Of a stretch of 64,000 bases of DNA, positions 44,032-54,275 are shown one piece after another. The first letter of the stretch is position 1, and every line of letters starts with the position of its first letter. The stretch is from NCBI GenBank assembly GCA_014529385.2, contig CM043962.1:46731098-46795097 (forward strand), written 5' to 3'. The notes under the pieces were generated by a model. That model was given only the letters and a program-made list of their open reading frames with translations, had not been told where the DNA came from and ran no database searches. The DNA is from Adiantum capillus-veneris (taxonomy: Eukaryota; Streptophyta; Polypodiopsida; Polypodiales; Pteridaceae). Made by a program: the position numbers and the translations under genes.

Positions 44032-44258
44032 TGTTACCATATACATGTGGTAGTGATGTGTGTGAACACACTAGGACTGCCGGGGCATTTTTTCCCTCTT
44101 TAGGAGGTTTTTCCCCTTGAGCATTGTATATACGCCCATCACTCTAGGGCTATCTATCTTTCCATTGCATACTAAGTAACACACTCTCTATTGTGTGCTT
44201 TGAGCTTCCTTTGTCTTCTCCAAGCGGTGTGCGTTTCTCTGTAACCCTAATTCAAACA
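44032..44258 (+). repeat. Copia G 3' LTR
   Basis: 227 bp, TGTTACCATATACATG to ATTCAAACA, followed by the CTATA duplication. Confidence 0.92.
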
Positions 44259-44263
44259 CTATA

Positions 44264-44993
44264 AAATAGAAAGTGCGGATGTATATATAAGAGGCAAGAG
44301 GTGTAGATGGTATATTTTTCTCACCAAGAAAGAGCATATGTTTACCATTGGCCATAAAGGATAAGGTTCATGTATTAAATTTGTTTTTAATAAAATAGAA
44401 AGCTTGGATGTACATATAAGAGGTGTAGATGGTATATTTTTCTCACCAAGCAAGAGCACATGTTTACCTTTGGCCATAAAGGATAAGGAGTTGTGTTCGT
44501 AATTAGTGTGGAATGTGTTTCCTAAACCATGCAGCCACTCCCGTCTTAAAATTACATCATCACGGTCCATGTTCATAACTTGAAAGTCAAGGGTCATCAT
44601 ATGATCTTGAACAATAAGTTCAACCCCTTGAACTACTGTGTCCCATACTTCTTTATCATTTCCAGAGATCTGTTCTACCACATACTTGTGGGAGCAGTGA
44701 GTCTGTGTAAGCTTCACTTTTTTTACTAGCTTATAGTTTAGGAAGTTATGAGTTGCACCATCATCCACTAAAATACAAACACGTTGTCCGTTAATAGTGT
44801 CATGCATGCGAATCAACTCATGGGGGCCAAAGGTGGGTTGCCACATTGAAGCATGCACACACCACTTGTGCTTTTCTACCATATGAAGAACCTCTACATC
44901 ACAATATTTAGGAGATGAATCTAATGTGAGGGGCTGCACTGTGTGCATGGATTTTTCTTTTCCTTGCAAAAGAGGACAATCCTTCTTGTTATG
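44264..44993 (-). pseudogene. Chromovirus F protease region
   Basis: The minus frame holds CILVDDGATHNFLNYKLV (active-site motif with DDGAT in place of the common DSGAT), then DVILRREWLHGLG (usual ILGxxWL motif with Arg for Gly). At its left end a roughly 125-base stretch is duplicated (KHVLLLGEKNIP... occurs twice). It is cut by copia G. Confidence 0.7.
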
Positions 44994-46084
44994 CTAGTCC
45001 AAAAGAAATCTGAAACACAAATTGTGTTTCTTTGCACGCTCAAAATTGACAGTGCTGAGAGACCCACATGGAGTATCTTGTAATTGCTTAGGCTTCTTAG
45101 CCTCTTGAGGGCGCGGAGAGGTAGATTGTCTCTTGTTCCTTCTAGAACGTGCGGGAGATCTACCGTGCCATTGGCTCTTAGCCAAATTGCTCTTAGCAAA
45201 AGTATTCTTAGAGTAGGGAACATTTCCCTTCCTCTCTTGATCATCATCATACGTTTGGACATGAGTGATGGATCCTTCCAAAGTTTTTGGATGTTGGGTC
45301 TTGACATGAAGACGATAGTTTTTGTCAAGACTCCTATTGAAACCCTGTATCTTTTGGAATTCATCTAGACCTTTTAGTTTTAATATGATTTCTTGATACT
45401 TAGAAAGATGCTTAGTGAGAGAGAGGTCAAACATGCGGCATGCATTCCATGCTAGCCAATTCTTATCTTCTTCATTAAAGTCCAAAAACTCTTTGGAGAA
45501 AGAAGCTTGAAACGCAGCCCAAGATGGAGGACAAGCATCTATTGGAAATGTCATCCACCACTTATAGGCCTTTCCTTTAACAGATGGACTCGTTTCCACA
45601 ACTGTCTTAGTATCTGGGTGTGTCTCAGCTTATGAATATCACTCCATTTGTGTAAGAACGTATTGATCGCATCCTTGTTGCGATCACACTCTTCACCGTG
45701 AAACTCAGGAATGGTGATATTCTTAAGTAATGCATTGCTATCTTTTGCATCTTCTGAAGCACTTGCCTCATGGACTCCTTGAGTCGTGCGAGCTTGGGTT
45801 CCTTGAACCGTGCCAGCTTGGGCTCCTCGAGTTGTCTGTGGATTCATAAATTTCATAAGTAGCTCAGTAAGGTTTGAAACATTTGCATTTAATCCAGAGA
45901 GGTTGCATTCAAGTATGCTTTGGTGATTTTCCAAAGTCTTGAAAGCAGCCATATCTACAAGGTCATGATCTCTTAGATCATCATCGTCATGCATATTAAT
46001 GTTGATAGCGCCCGTGATTGCCAGATTTTGATGTACGTGCTCAAAATAAAAAGTGTGTGTAGGTGGGATATCCTCGCCGGCCAT
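44994..46084 (-). pseudogene. Chromovirus F Gag
   Basis: Probable start ATG at 46084 (MAGEDIPPTHTFYFEHV). A first part has LLKNITIPEFHGEE and INTFLHKWSDIHKLRHT. After a frameshift near 45600 comes KAYKWWMTFPIDACPPSW and FQASFSKEFLDFNEEDKNW, typical of plant Ty3/gypsy Gag. A basic Arg/Ser/Lys tail and a degraded zinc knuckle (CFRFLLD, stop, HNKKDC) follow. Confidence 0.78.
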
Positions 46085-46998
46085 TGTAAACACACGCTAA
46101 TGTAGAGAGAAAAAAATTGTCAACTTGCACCTTGTAAAGCTTGAAGTCATTGTGTTTTTTACGCTCGACGACTTTTGCATTGCATGCGATCCTTGCCTTA
46201 TGGAATTTGTAGCGCTTCACATCGTGTTCTTTGTAAGAACACCTTCTTTCACGAAAACTAGTCGTTTTTGTGAAGGCTCTTGTTTACTTGTGAAGCTTCT
46301 TTCTTGAAAAAAAAGGAATTTTGGAAGAAAAATTGCCTCTCTTTAAGGAGTGAAAAGAAATGGTGAAACTACTTCCTTGAAGTTCTTAGCTTTGCTTTCC
46401 TTCTAGAGTTCTTTGTCAACACAAGTATGCTAGCTTTCCTTGTTGTATACAACAAGTCTCAATAGCTTGGATGGTAGGGTGTTGGCCTCTTATTCTCATG
46501 ACGTGCGCAACCAATGGAGCCTTGGTGCCGTAGAGTTGTCAATCGAGTTTGCCTTGGTCGTCCACGTTAGTAGTGCGCTGTGGAGGCAAACGTGGGGCAG
46601 CTGGGACTGTTGCTCGCTATCTGCCCTCCCGTGCTGTGCATAGAACTCTGTGCCTGTCTTTTCTTTTGCCCGTGGATTGTGGGAGAGAAGATGTGCGTCG
46701 CATTACTCTCCTCCTTTCAGTAGTATCCGAGCTATTTTGGGAAAGAGGAAAAGCGGGTTGCATGTGCATCGGTGCCGTAGAGTTGTCGATCGAGTTTGTC
46801 TTGATCGCCCGTCTTAGTCGTGCGATGTGGAGGGCGAACGTGGGGTGGTTGCGGTTGCTGCTCGCTGTCTGTCCTCCCGTGCTATGCACAAAACTCTGTG
46901 TCTGTCTTCTCTTTTACCTGTGGATTGTGGGAGAGGAGATGTGCGTCGCATGCACATGCAACCCGCTTTCCCATATTTCGAAATATCTCGGATACCAC
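46085..46998 (-). other. Chromovirus F leader with internal tandem and inverted duplication
   Basis: Untranslated leader between the primer site (46988-46998) and Gag. It contains a roughly 245-bp tandem duplication (about 46525-46769 and 46770-47000). One unit carries an inverted copy of the LTR-end/primer-site junction (about 46698-46765). No gene. Confidence 0.6.
46988..46998 (-). promoter_or_regulatory. Primer binding site of chromovirus F
   Basis: Minus-strand TGGTATCCGAG next to the LTR-A end CTTTCA, close to the initiator tRNA-Met complement TGGTATCAGAG. Similar sites lie beside LTR-B (near 47118-47128) and LTR-C (near 47945-47955). Confidence 0.7.
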
Positions 46999-47108
46999 TG
47001 AAAGAAGGAGAGTAATGTAGTGTGCTAGTCTCCACCCAACCATGCTATCTTATAGCCTCTCCCTAGCGTACACACTATCAGGCCATGCCAGTGGCCTTGC
47101 CCGTAGGA
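46999..47108 (-). repeat. Short LTR-A (5' LTR of chromovirus F, truncated)
   Basis: Matches the 3' LTR at 35864-35980 but lacks the first bases (ending CCTACGG and missing TGTAAGGACACGG on the minus strand). It abuts a second primer site belonging to LTR-B. Confidence 0.75.
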
Positions 47109-47127
47109 GAGTAATAGCTCAGATACC

Positions 47128-47262
47128 ACGGAAAGGAGGTGAAAGGGCGGTGGTAATGCGTGTGCTAGTCTCCACCCAACCGCGCTATCTTATAGCTTTC
47201 CCCTAGCGTACACACTGTCCGACCGTGTCAGTGGCCTTGCCCGTAGGACCCATGTCCTTACA
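47128..47262 (-). repeat. Short LTR-B
   Basis: Same family. It has a primer-site sequence on its left (CTCAGATACCA, plus strand) and a polypurine-type sequence on its right (47263-47277), so it can be read both as a 5' LTR of a leftward element and as the 3' LTR of the small element to its right. Confidence 0.75.
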
Positions 47263-47602
47263 TTAGCCCTCCCTTGGAGAATCATTTTCGTCCTCGAAAA
47301 CGAACGTATGCTCCGTGATTTGGGTTGCATGCGAACCTCCCCTTGCGAAAATTGTAGCGCTTCACGTGTCATTCGTTATAAGAAAACCTTTGTTGACTCT
47401 TCACAAAAACTCGTCGTTTTGTGAAGGGTTTTGCTCACTTTGAAGCCACCTCATTGAGGGACAAAGAATTTTTGGAGGAAAACTTGACTTCCTTCAAGAA
47501 GTGAAAAGCAAGGGTAAAACTACTTACTTGAAGTTTGAAGCTTTCCCTTTCCTTCTAGCTTTCCTTTCAACACAAGTATGCTCTCTTTCCTTGTATAACA
47601 AT

Positions 47603-47665
47603 GGCCAATAGCTTAATGGTAAAGTGTTGGTCTCTCACCCTCATGGGGTGGGTTCAACTCTCCTT
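47603..47665 (+). ncRNA. tRNA-like / SINE-like sequence in the short-LTR leader
   Basis: TAGCTTAATGG (47609-47619) matches the pol III A box consensus exactly, and GGTTCAACTC (47651-47660) is close to the B box. Stem-like pieces flank GGGTGGGTTCAACTC. The equivalent place in chromovirus F (about 46463) keeps only the A-box half (TAGCTTGGATGG). It lies antisense to the element. It is too diverged for a working tRNA. Confidence 0.45.
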
Positions 47666-47956
47666 CATACAAGGGTTAAATAGGCCTTCCTATGCGCGCA
47701 GCCAACGGAAGCCTTCGGAGCTTTAGTGCCGTCGAGTTGCCGGTCGAGTTTGCCTTGGTCGCCTGCCTTGGTCGGCGTAGGTGAGGCAGCTGCGGTCGGT
47801 TGTCGCTGTCTGTCTAGGCGCGCTATGCACAGGAAACTGGCCTACCTTCCTTTTGATGCACAACGGAGACGTCGTGTCTGCGGAACGTGGGAGAGAAGCA
47901 GCGTGTCGCATTGCAACCCGCTTTTTTCCTCCTCCCAAAAATAGCTCGGATACCAG

Positions 47957-48077
47957 TGAAAGGGCGGTGGTAATGCGTGTGGTAGTCTCCACCCAATCGT
48001 GCTATCTTATAGCCTCCCCCTAGTGTACACATTGTCCGACCGTGCCGGCGGCCTTGCCCGTAGGACCCATGTCTACA
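47957..48077 (-). repeat. Short LTR-C
   Basis: TGAAAGGGCGG to CCATGTCTACA on the plus strand, with a primer site on its left (CTCGGATACCA). Confidence 0.75.
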
Positions 48078-48200
48078 GGAGGAGAGTAATGTAGTGTGCT
48101 AGTTTCCACCCAACCATGCTATCTTATAGCTTCCCCCTAGCGTACACATTGTCTGGTCGTGCCGGTGGCCTTGCTCGTAGAACCCGCCCGTGTCCTTACA
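48078..48200 (-). repeat. Short LTR-D, directly joined to LTR-C
   Basis: Same family, GGAGGAGAGTAATG to GTGTCCTTACA on the plus strand. It follows LTR-C with no internal sequence, as expected after recombination between elements. Confidence 0.75.
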
Positions 48201-49728
48201 CCACCCTACATACAAGAAGAATTTCATACCGAAACAAAGCTACAATAAGGGGGAGCCTTCAAGCTCCATCACCTCAAATGGGAGCTCGGAAATCCAAATC
48301 CGATTGGAGAAAGGAACCACAGGATTTTGTGGAGAGCCATGCACCATCAAGAAGATCGGAATCACCTCGGGGGCTATTGAAGGGGATCCTCGCCCATCCA
48401 CCACGAGCCACCGATGCCACCAACGAATAGTCGAGCTCTCACCTCTTCTTTGTGTTCCGTCGACCCAAGGCCAAAAGAACTGGTCACCATATGTCCCCCC
48501 AAGGGAGGGACGTGAGGGCCAATCACTCTTGGTGGCAAAAACAAGGAGGAAGAAATAGATTTGCAAAAGAAGGAGGGCTGGGCAGCTAGATCCTCCCTCC
48601 CAAGGATTATCCTGCACCTCAGGCTCACCACCCTTTCCCCTATGCTTTTCACGATCCAACTCGACTAGAAGGAGATGTTGCCCTACCATGACTGCCACTT
48701 GGAGCCTCCCCGCTCATACGCACTTCGCAGCTTGCAGAAGCCCCACCGCACAAGCTCCTCATATATTGCATAGGAGATTGGGCAATGTTATTGCAGAATC
48801 CTAGGCACATACAGGTAGCTTTCAACTTTTATTGCTTGAAATCTCCACAAATTCCTCCACTTCGTTCCTTGCCTTGCTAAGGAGTAAAGCTCCAAATGCC
48901 TCGTAGGTTTTGAACTGTATGTGAGCCTTAGAAACTCTACTCTAGACAACTTGCACTCGAGCGGTTGGTGCTTGTGGGGTTAATTCAATTAAAAAGAAAA
49001 ATAATTTCCCAACTCCGTGCGGTACTGTCGTTGCCTCTTGAGCTCGTTTCTCACCTTGGACCCGGTGGCTTGCCAGCTACCACCTTCCTCTCCCTGCGTG
49101 TCGTCTCATCCACCACTACCTGCGACTTCTTAATCTAAGGAGGTCGCTTGCTCAATATTTCTTTGGGTTATTAGTTTTCACCTTTGGAGTAGGGGTACTA
49201 GCTAGGACAAACCGAAAAAAGAAGGGAATCTGAGGCGATACCATCTTGACAAGAAAAAAAAACAAAAATCTATGGTGATGCCGACGGAGCAGAAAATAGC
49301 AAGCGGTGTGCATATTCGAGATGCTGAGTGCCACGCACCGTCTGCCAGGGTTCTCGAGGCGGAGCCATGGGTTTTTTAATTTAATTTATTAAAGCATAAC
49401 TGCTGGCAGCTTCAGTTGTTCGCTTGCGTGGTTATGTGAGCAATTTGAAGGTGATAAACGCTCGGGATTTGTTTTCAAATTCGACCCTCCTCCTTTTATG
49501 GGGAAACAGAAATCCTCCTTAGGAGGAGAAGATGGGTTTCTAAAGAATCTAGTAAAGAAAAGAATAAAAATAAGGGTTTATTTTTATTTTCACCTTTGGA
49601 GATTCAACGTAAGCTCCACTAGGCTAATTTTCTTAAATTTAAGCGGGACTCGGCTCTTACAACCAATGCAACCATAAGAGGTTTGTGTGTGCTAATCAGA
49701 GCCGTGAACGCAGCGCGTCTGTAGAGCG
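48201..49728. other. Region upstream of the TTL gene, no gene recognised
   Basis: A minus frame at 48240-48698 (SDWPSRPSLGGTYGDQFFWP) is open for 153 codons but has no motif I can name. The last several hundred bases probably hold the TTL promoter and 5' UTR. No convincing TATA box at a normal distance was seen. Confidence 0.4.
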
Positions 49729-51243
49729 ATGCCCAACAAGCAGTTTGAACATTGCAAGGTCTGCAGGCTCAGCCACAACCGGGGGAAGGCCCACAAGTAC
49801 TCCTCCAGTCACAAGCAGCGCTTGGACTCTCACCTCTCCAAATCCCTTCTTAAAATCCGCGATCTCTCCTTCTTCCTCTCCAGTCCCACCGTCTTACGCC
49901 CTTCCGATCGCCCCCTCAACTCCTTTTGGTGCTCTTTCTGCGGCACCACCATCACTGAACTTGACAGCACCTTCGCCTGGTAAGTCCACTGCAACTCCAT
50001 TTACCTTGCACATTGGCTCTTGTGTACGTCTTTTACATGCATACTAACAGGTCAAGTCCACTGAATGATAGTTGACAAAGGGGACTTTACTGTAGCACGA
50101 ATTTCTTTTCATCACTAATCTGTTTTTCAAGCGTTTTGTATCATTGACAAGTAATACACATTTGCGTTCTTGTTTTTTATTTTCCCCTGCCAAAAAATAA
50201 AGCTCAAATACCCTGAGGCATCTTGCAAGTGCCTCACATTTGGATGCTGTCGAAAAATTTTGGCATGAAAATGGAGCTGAAGCTGAGAAGAGACATTTGT
50301 ATGGGATTACATCTGAAGAACTTGCTAAGGTATTTCAATTGCACTTGTTGAGAAGCTTGATCAATTGTTGGTTAAACTTGGACTCACAAAGCCTCTTCTC
50401 TCGTCCAGTGGGAAGATGCTTGCAAAGCACTCTCAGCAGCAAGCACTTCAATGGAGCTTTCGCATGGAGCTGTGAATAATATCCCCTCTGCATGTAGCTC
50501 TAGTGTAGCAACCTGTTTTGATACACTTTCTGTTGCATGTTGTATGAATTCGCATACTAGTGATCCTTTACCTCTGTATAAGGATGGGAACAGCTGTTAT
50601 AACACAATTGATAAAAGAAATGCGGTCAAGTATGGTCCTAACATAAGCGATACTGTTTTTGCTCCGAAATTCAATGGGGCAACTTCAATGATGTGCAGTA
50701 GCAACCTGGAGCAGCATTCAGGTATCACCTTCTGGCATATTTCTATGGACAGTTCTTCAGTTCTGGTGAATGCAGAGTTCAAAAAAATAAAATAAAAAAA
50801 TTCAGACTTTTAATTCATTTGGGTTTTGATTCTTATAAAGCAACATCAGCTGGTAGATAATGTTATAACTAGCTTATAGTCTTGTACTTAATTCCATAGC
50901 TTATATAGCTACATGTGTATCTCTTGACTTCGGTTGCTGATTTTTATATGTCAACATCAGGGGTAAATTACATTTCAACTAGCTTCATAGTCTCTTGCAT
51001 CTTTTTTCTTTTATGGTGACAAAAGTAGACTCTAGTCATTCATGTTTTCAGAAAGAATGGATAGTTCTGTTCTTCATTTTGTTAACTAGGGTTGCGTAGG
51101 TATGTGTTTCATGTTTGAGCTAAGTATTTGATGTCCAATACCTCTTTGTTTGGGGAAATAATTTTGTCAGGAGATTGCTTGTTAGACTCGAGACAACTTG
51201 GGAGACTGTTTTATGAACCCCCCTCAGATCATCACTCAAATGG
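49729..51243 (+). pseudogene. TITAN-like (TTL) zinc-finger protein gene, 3' part lost
   Basis: Four exons join in frame with GT-AG introns: 49729-49979, 50203-50329, 50409-50721 and 51171 to about 51243. Exon 1 starts MPNKQFEHCKVCRLSHNRG and holds a Cys-x2-Cys/His-x5-His finger (CKVC...HKYSSSH). A second finger (CSFC...HLASASH) spans intron 1, whose splicing creates a Cys codon (TG|C). Exon 2 ends TSEELAK and exon 3 opens WEDACKALSAAS. This layout follows plant TTL proteins such as the Arabidopsis one as I recall it; those are nuclear proteins linked to embryo and endosperm development. Exon 4 (GDCLLDSRQLGRLFYEPPSD) is less certain. LTR element H begins at 51244. No later exon was recognised to its right, so the C-terminus is missing or far away. 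Confidence 0.75.
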
Positions 51244-52360
51244 TGTAAGGTGCAACGGAATGAATGTTTGCGCTTTGCTCAAGATGAGTGCTCCGAATTG
51301 TGCTCAAGGTTCCTTTTGTTCTTATGGAAGGTAGAGCCTTCCGATCTTAATGAGAGAATGCTATGATCGCAAACAAGGTGAATGGACACTGTGCGTGCAA
51401 GTGTATGAGACTGAGAGATAGAGAGAGAAGAGAGATACGACACCAGAGACGTTGTAAAACCCTCCTCCGAAGGCCCCACTCTCGTCGGCGAGAGTGGTCT
51501 ACTTATGATTGCACAATCTGGTACAATGGGAATGCATGTGACTGATACAAGTCTAGGCTATGTCGGCGATGACGACGGTGACGATGAAGTCGACCTAAGG
51601 GCTGAAATCTGCAATCTTTCTATTGCTGTTCAAAAACGCTATGGGCTGAAATCTATGACTAGTCCAAAAACACTGATTTAAGGGCTGTTTTTTGTAGGTC
51701 TTTGACGCTGAAAATCTGTAGGTTTAGGCTGAAAACTGAGGTCTTATTGGGGCTGAATCTGCTACTGTTTCATGGCTGAAAAACGGTGATGCAATGCCTC
51801 CAAAAACGCTGTTCAAAACGCAGATAGGTTGAGTTCTATTGATGCCAAAAACGCCAAGAGCTTGGGATTGCTGGCGATGATACTGCTGTGGATAACGCTA
51901 GGGATAGGCTGATGTAGAAAACGCTAGGGTTGGTGCTTGGAGAAAACGCCCAGGCTTGGGATCTTGCTTGGAGAGGGAAACCGCCAAGGTTCTGCTGAGA
52001 AGTTGCCTACTTAGCTTGGCTCCTGTTGGCTCTTCTGCCATTTAGTGCTAACTTTGGTTTGCTTATATATTTTCTTAGTAAAATTGCCCTACCTACTTTT
52101 GTTGGAAAGTCACTTAAATTAATAAGTGAAAAATATCAAAAATAGGAAAAATAGGCTAAATGCATTGGAAAAATCTCCTAACTGATTCTAATGGATTCTG
52201 ATGGGAATATTGATGATCATGCTGTGTGCAACCAGAGGATATGCATTTACACTAAGTGTCTGGGCATGCACGGTCTACGAATAGACTCACAAAAGTGCCA
52301 TATCACTTCTAATCTAGACTGACTGAACCCTGATCATGATGTAGCTTGTCCACGGACACA
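51244..52360 (-). repeat. Element H 3' LTR
   Basis: 1117 bp; the copy next to TTL exon 4. Contains recurring AAAACGC and GGCTGAAA phrases. Confidence 0.8.
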
Positions 52361-52934
52361 TAGTCGAACTTCATGTCCATAAACAACTGCGGCAACTCCT
52401 TCATAGGAGTTAGTGCAATCCTTGTCGTAGATGGAAAAGGGGGAGGGTCGGGGAAAACCTCCTGGTGGGGAAAATTCTTCTTTCGCCTCTTTCATGCTCA
52501 TCACCTCCAAGCGAAGTATCCATTCCGCTTCGAGTGATGACCATTCTAAAGTCGTGGGTTCTTAAGTTCACGAGGAACTTGGGTTCTTGGGGGTCTTGGT
52601 TCTTGGGTTCTTGAGGTTTTCTTTCGCTTGCAAACCGTGTTTGAGAAGGATCTTCTCTTCCCCCGAGTTCTACTCCTTTGTGCTGGCGCACCCCTTGGCG
52701 GCCTTGCGCTCACACCAAGGTTGCTTTTTCCCACCTCACGTCGATTGGCCGGCCGCTAAGTGCACGGTCCGCTCTTAATGAGTGAAAAGAGGCACAAGGG
52801 GAGGCTGTACAAGGCCTTCTTTCTTGGGATTCTTGTCACTCTTCAAAAGCACGATTAGGAATCGACACGCCCAATCGAACTCGGATTCGTGCGACCTCAA
52901 CAAGCAAAAAACACTGCCAAAGCTTTGATACCAA
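52361..52934 (-). pseudogene. Element H internal region
   Basis: The minus-strand frames (for example RTHDFRMVITRSGMDTSLGG within 52410-52691) are Arg/Pro-rich and may be a decayed gag start. There is no complete protein. The primer site occupies its right end (52922-52934). Confidence 0.45.
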
Positions 52935-54035
52935 TGTAAGGTGCAGCAGAATGAATTTTTGCGCTTTGCTCAAGATGAGTGCTCCGAATTGTGCTCAAGG
53001 TTCCTTTTGTTCTTATGGAAGGTAGAGCCTTCCGATCTTAATGAGAGAATGCTATGATCACAAACAAGGTGAATGGACATTGTGCGTGCAAGTGTATGAG
53101 ACTGAGAGATAGAGAGAGAAGAGAGATACGACACCAGAGACGTTGTAAAACCCTCCTCCGAAGGCCCCACTCTCGTCGGCGAGAGTGGTCTACTTATGAT
53201 TGCACAATCTGGTACAATGGGAATGCATGTGACTGATACAAGTCTAGGCTATGTCGGCAATGACGACGGTGATGACGAAGTCGACCTAAGGGCTGAAATC
53301 TGCAATCTTTTTACTATTGTCCAAAAACGCTATGGGCTGAAATCTGCGACTAGTCCAAAAACTCTGATTTGGGGGCTGTTTTCTATGGGTCTTTGACGTT
53401 GAAAATCTGCAGGTTTAGGGCTGAATCTGCTACTGTTTCATGGCTGAAAAACGGTGATGCAATGCCTCCAAAAACGCTGTTCAACACGCAGATAGGCTGA
53501 GTTCTGTTGATGCTAAAACCGCCAAGAGCTTGGGATTGCTGGCGATGGTACTGCTGTGGAAAACGCTAGGGATAGGCTGATGTAGAAAACGTTAGGGCTG
53601 GTGCTTGGAGAAAACGCCAAGGCTTGGGATCTTGCTTGGAGGGGGAAACGCCAAGGTTCTGCTGAGAAGTTGCTTGTTGAGCTTGGCTCCTGTTGCCTCT
53701 TCTGCCATTTAGTGCTAACTTTGGTTTGCTTATATATTTTCTTAGCAAAATTGCCCTACCTACTTTTGTTGGAAAGTCACTTAAATTAATAAGTGAAAAA
53801 TATCAAAAATAGGGAAAATAGGCTAAATGCACTGGAAAAATCCCCTAACTGATTCTAATGGATTCTGATGGGAATACTGATGATCATGCTGTGTGCAACC
53901 AGAGGATATGCATCTTCACTTAGTGTCCAGGCATGCACGGTCTACGAATAGACTCACAAAGTGCCAGATCACTTCTAATCTAGACTGATTGGACCGACTG
54001 AACCCTGATCATGCTGTAGCTTGTCCACGGACACA
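52935..54035 (-). repeat. Element H 5' LTR
   Basis: 1101 bp, clearly homologous to 51244-52360 along its whole length. Confidence 0.8.
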
Positions 54036-54275
54036 TAGGGTTGGATGTGTCACGTGACAAATGGTTCTTCATATTCACTCCATATTTGTTACATACCAGA
54101 CAAAGAAAAAAGGGAGAAGAGAGAATAAGATGATTGACATAGCAGAGGACCTGAAGATGGGCTGGTGTCTCCCCCCCCCCTCAAAGTGTATCTCTATTTA
54201 TGGAGAGAATTCTTTTACAAGCACATGAATGGAAGGTGGGACACTATTCCCGTGCTCTGTTTGAGATCTCAGACT
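54036..54275. other. No gene recognised
   Basis: Sequence to the right of element H. No TTL coding sequence was recognised. A short C run lies near 54172-54180. Confidence 0.4.

Larger units (their letters stand above)
39029..44258 (+). mobile_element. Ty1/copia element G, nested in chromovirus F
   Basis: LTRs at 39029-39257 and 44032-44258, with a perfect 5-bp target duplication CTATA at 39024-39028 and 44259-44263. The primer site TGGTATCAGAGC follows the 5' LTR (from 39260), and a purine tract (CCAGGGGGGATTTT) precedes the 3' LTR. Order is Gag, protease, integrase, RT, RNase H, as in copia. The same family as copia E but longer. It lies between the protease and RT of chromovirus F, so it inserted after F. 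Confidence 0.95.
35864..47108 (-). mobile_element. Chromovirus F (Ty3/gypsy) with LTRs of about 120 bp, split by copia G
   Basis: On the minus strand the order is LTR-A (47108-46999), primer site, leader, Gag, protease, [copia G], RT, RNase H, integrase, chromodomain, polypurine tract, LTR (35980-35864). The LTR is only about 117 bp, very short for Ty3/gypsy. The primer site TGGTATCCGAG resembles the initiator tRNA-Met site. Without copia G the element would be about 6 kb. Coding regions hold many stops and an RT deletion, so it is inactive. Confidence 0.8.
47128..48077 (-). mobile_element. Internally deleted (TRIM-like) relative of chromovirus F
   Basis: Two short LTRs (LTR-C 47957-48077 and LTR-B 47128-47262) flank about 690 bp that keep a primer site, leader sequence related to the F leader and a polypurine tract, but no Gag or Pol. 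The leader match to 46190-46490 is clear (for example GAATTTTTGGAGGAAAACTT against GAATTTTGGAAGAAAAATTG). It fits a non-autonomous derivative using the proteins of F-type elements. Confidence 0.7.
51244..54035 (-). mobile_element. Non-autonomous LTR element H inserted in the TTL gene
   Basis: Direct repeats of about 1.1 kb (51244-52360 and 52935-54035) flank only 574 bp. On the minus strand the LTR starts TGTGTCCGTGGACAAG and ends CACCTTACA. Directly after the 5' LTR comes TTGGTATCAAAGC, a near match to the initiator tRNA-Met primer site, which fixes the orientation. There is no Pol. I see no exact 5-bp target duplication at the ends (AATGG and TAGGG) and no clear polypurine tract. The two LTRs differ by scattered substitutions and a short deletion, so the insertion is not very recent. 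Confidence 0.8.

Noticed and set aside
47603-47665. Functional tRNA gene
   Set aside because: The A box is good, but the cloverleaf stems do not close and the B box is imperfect; described as tRNA-like only.
48240-48698. Minus-strand 153-codon frame upstream of TTL
   Set aside because: Trp/Gly/Pro-rich with no recognisable domain and no promoter or neighbouring element signals; kept only as a note.
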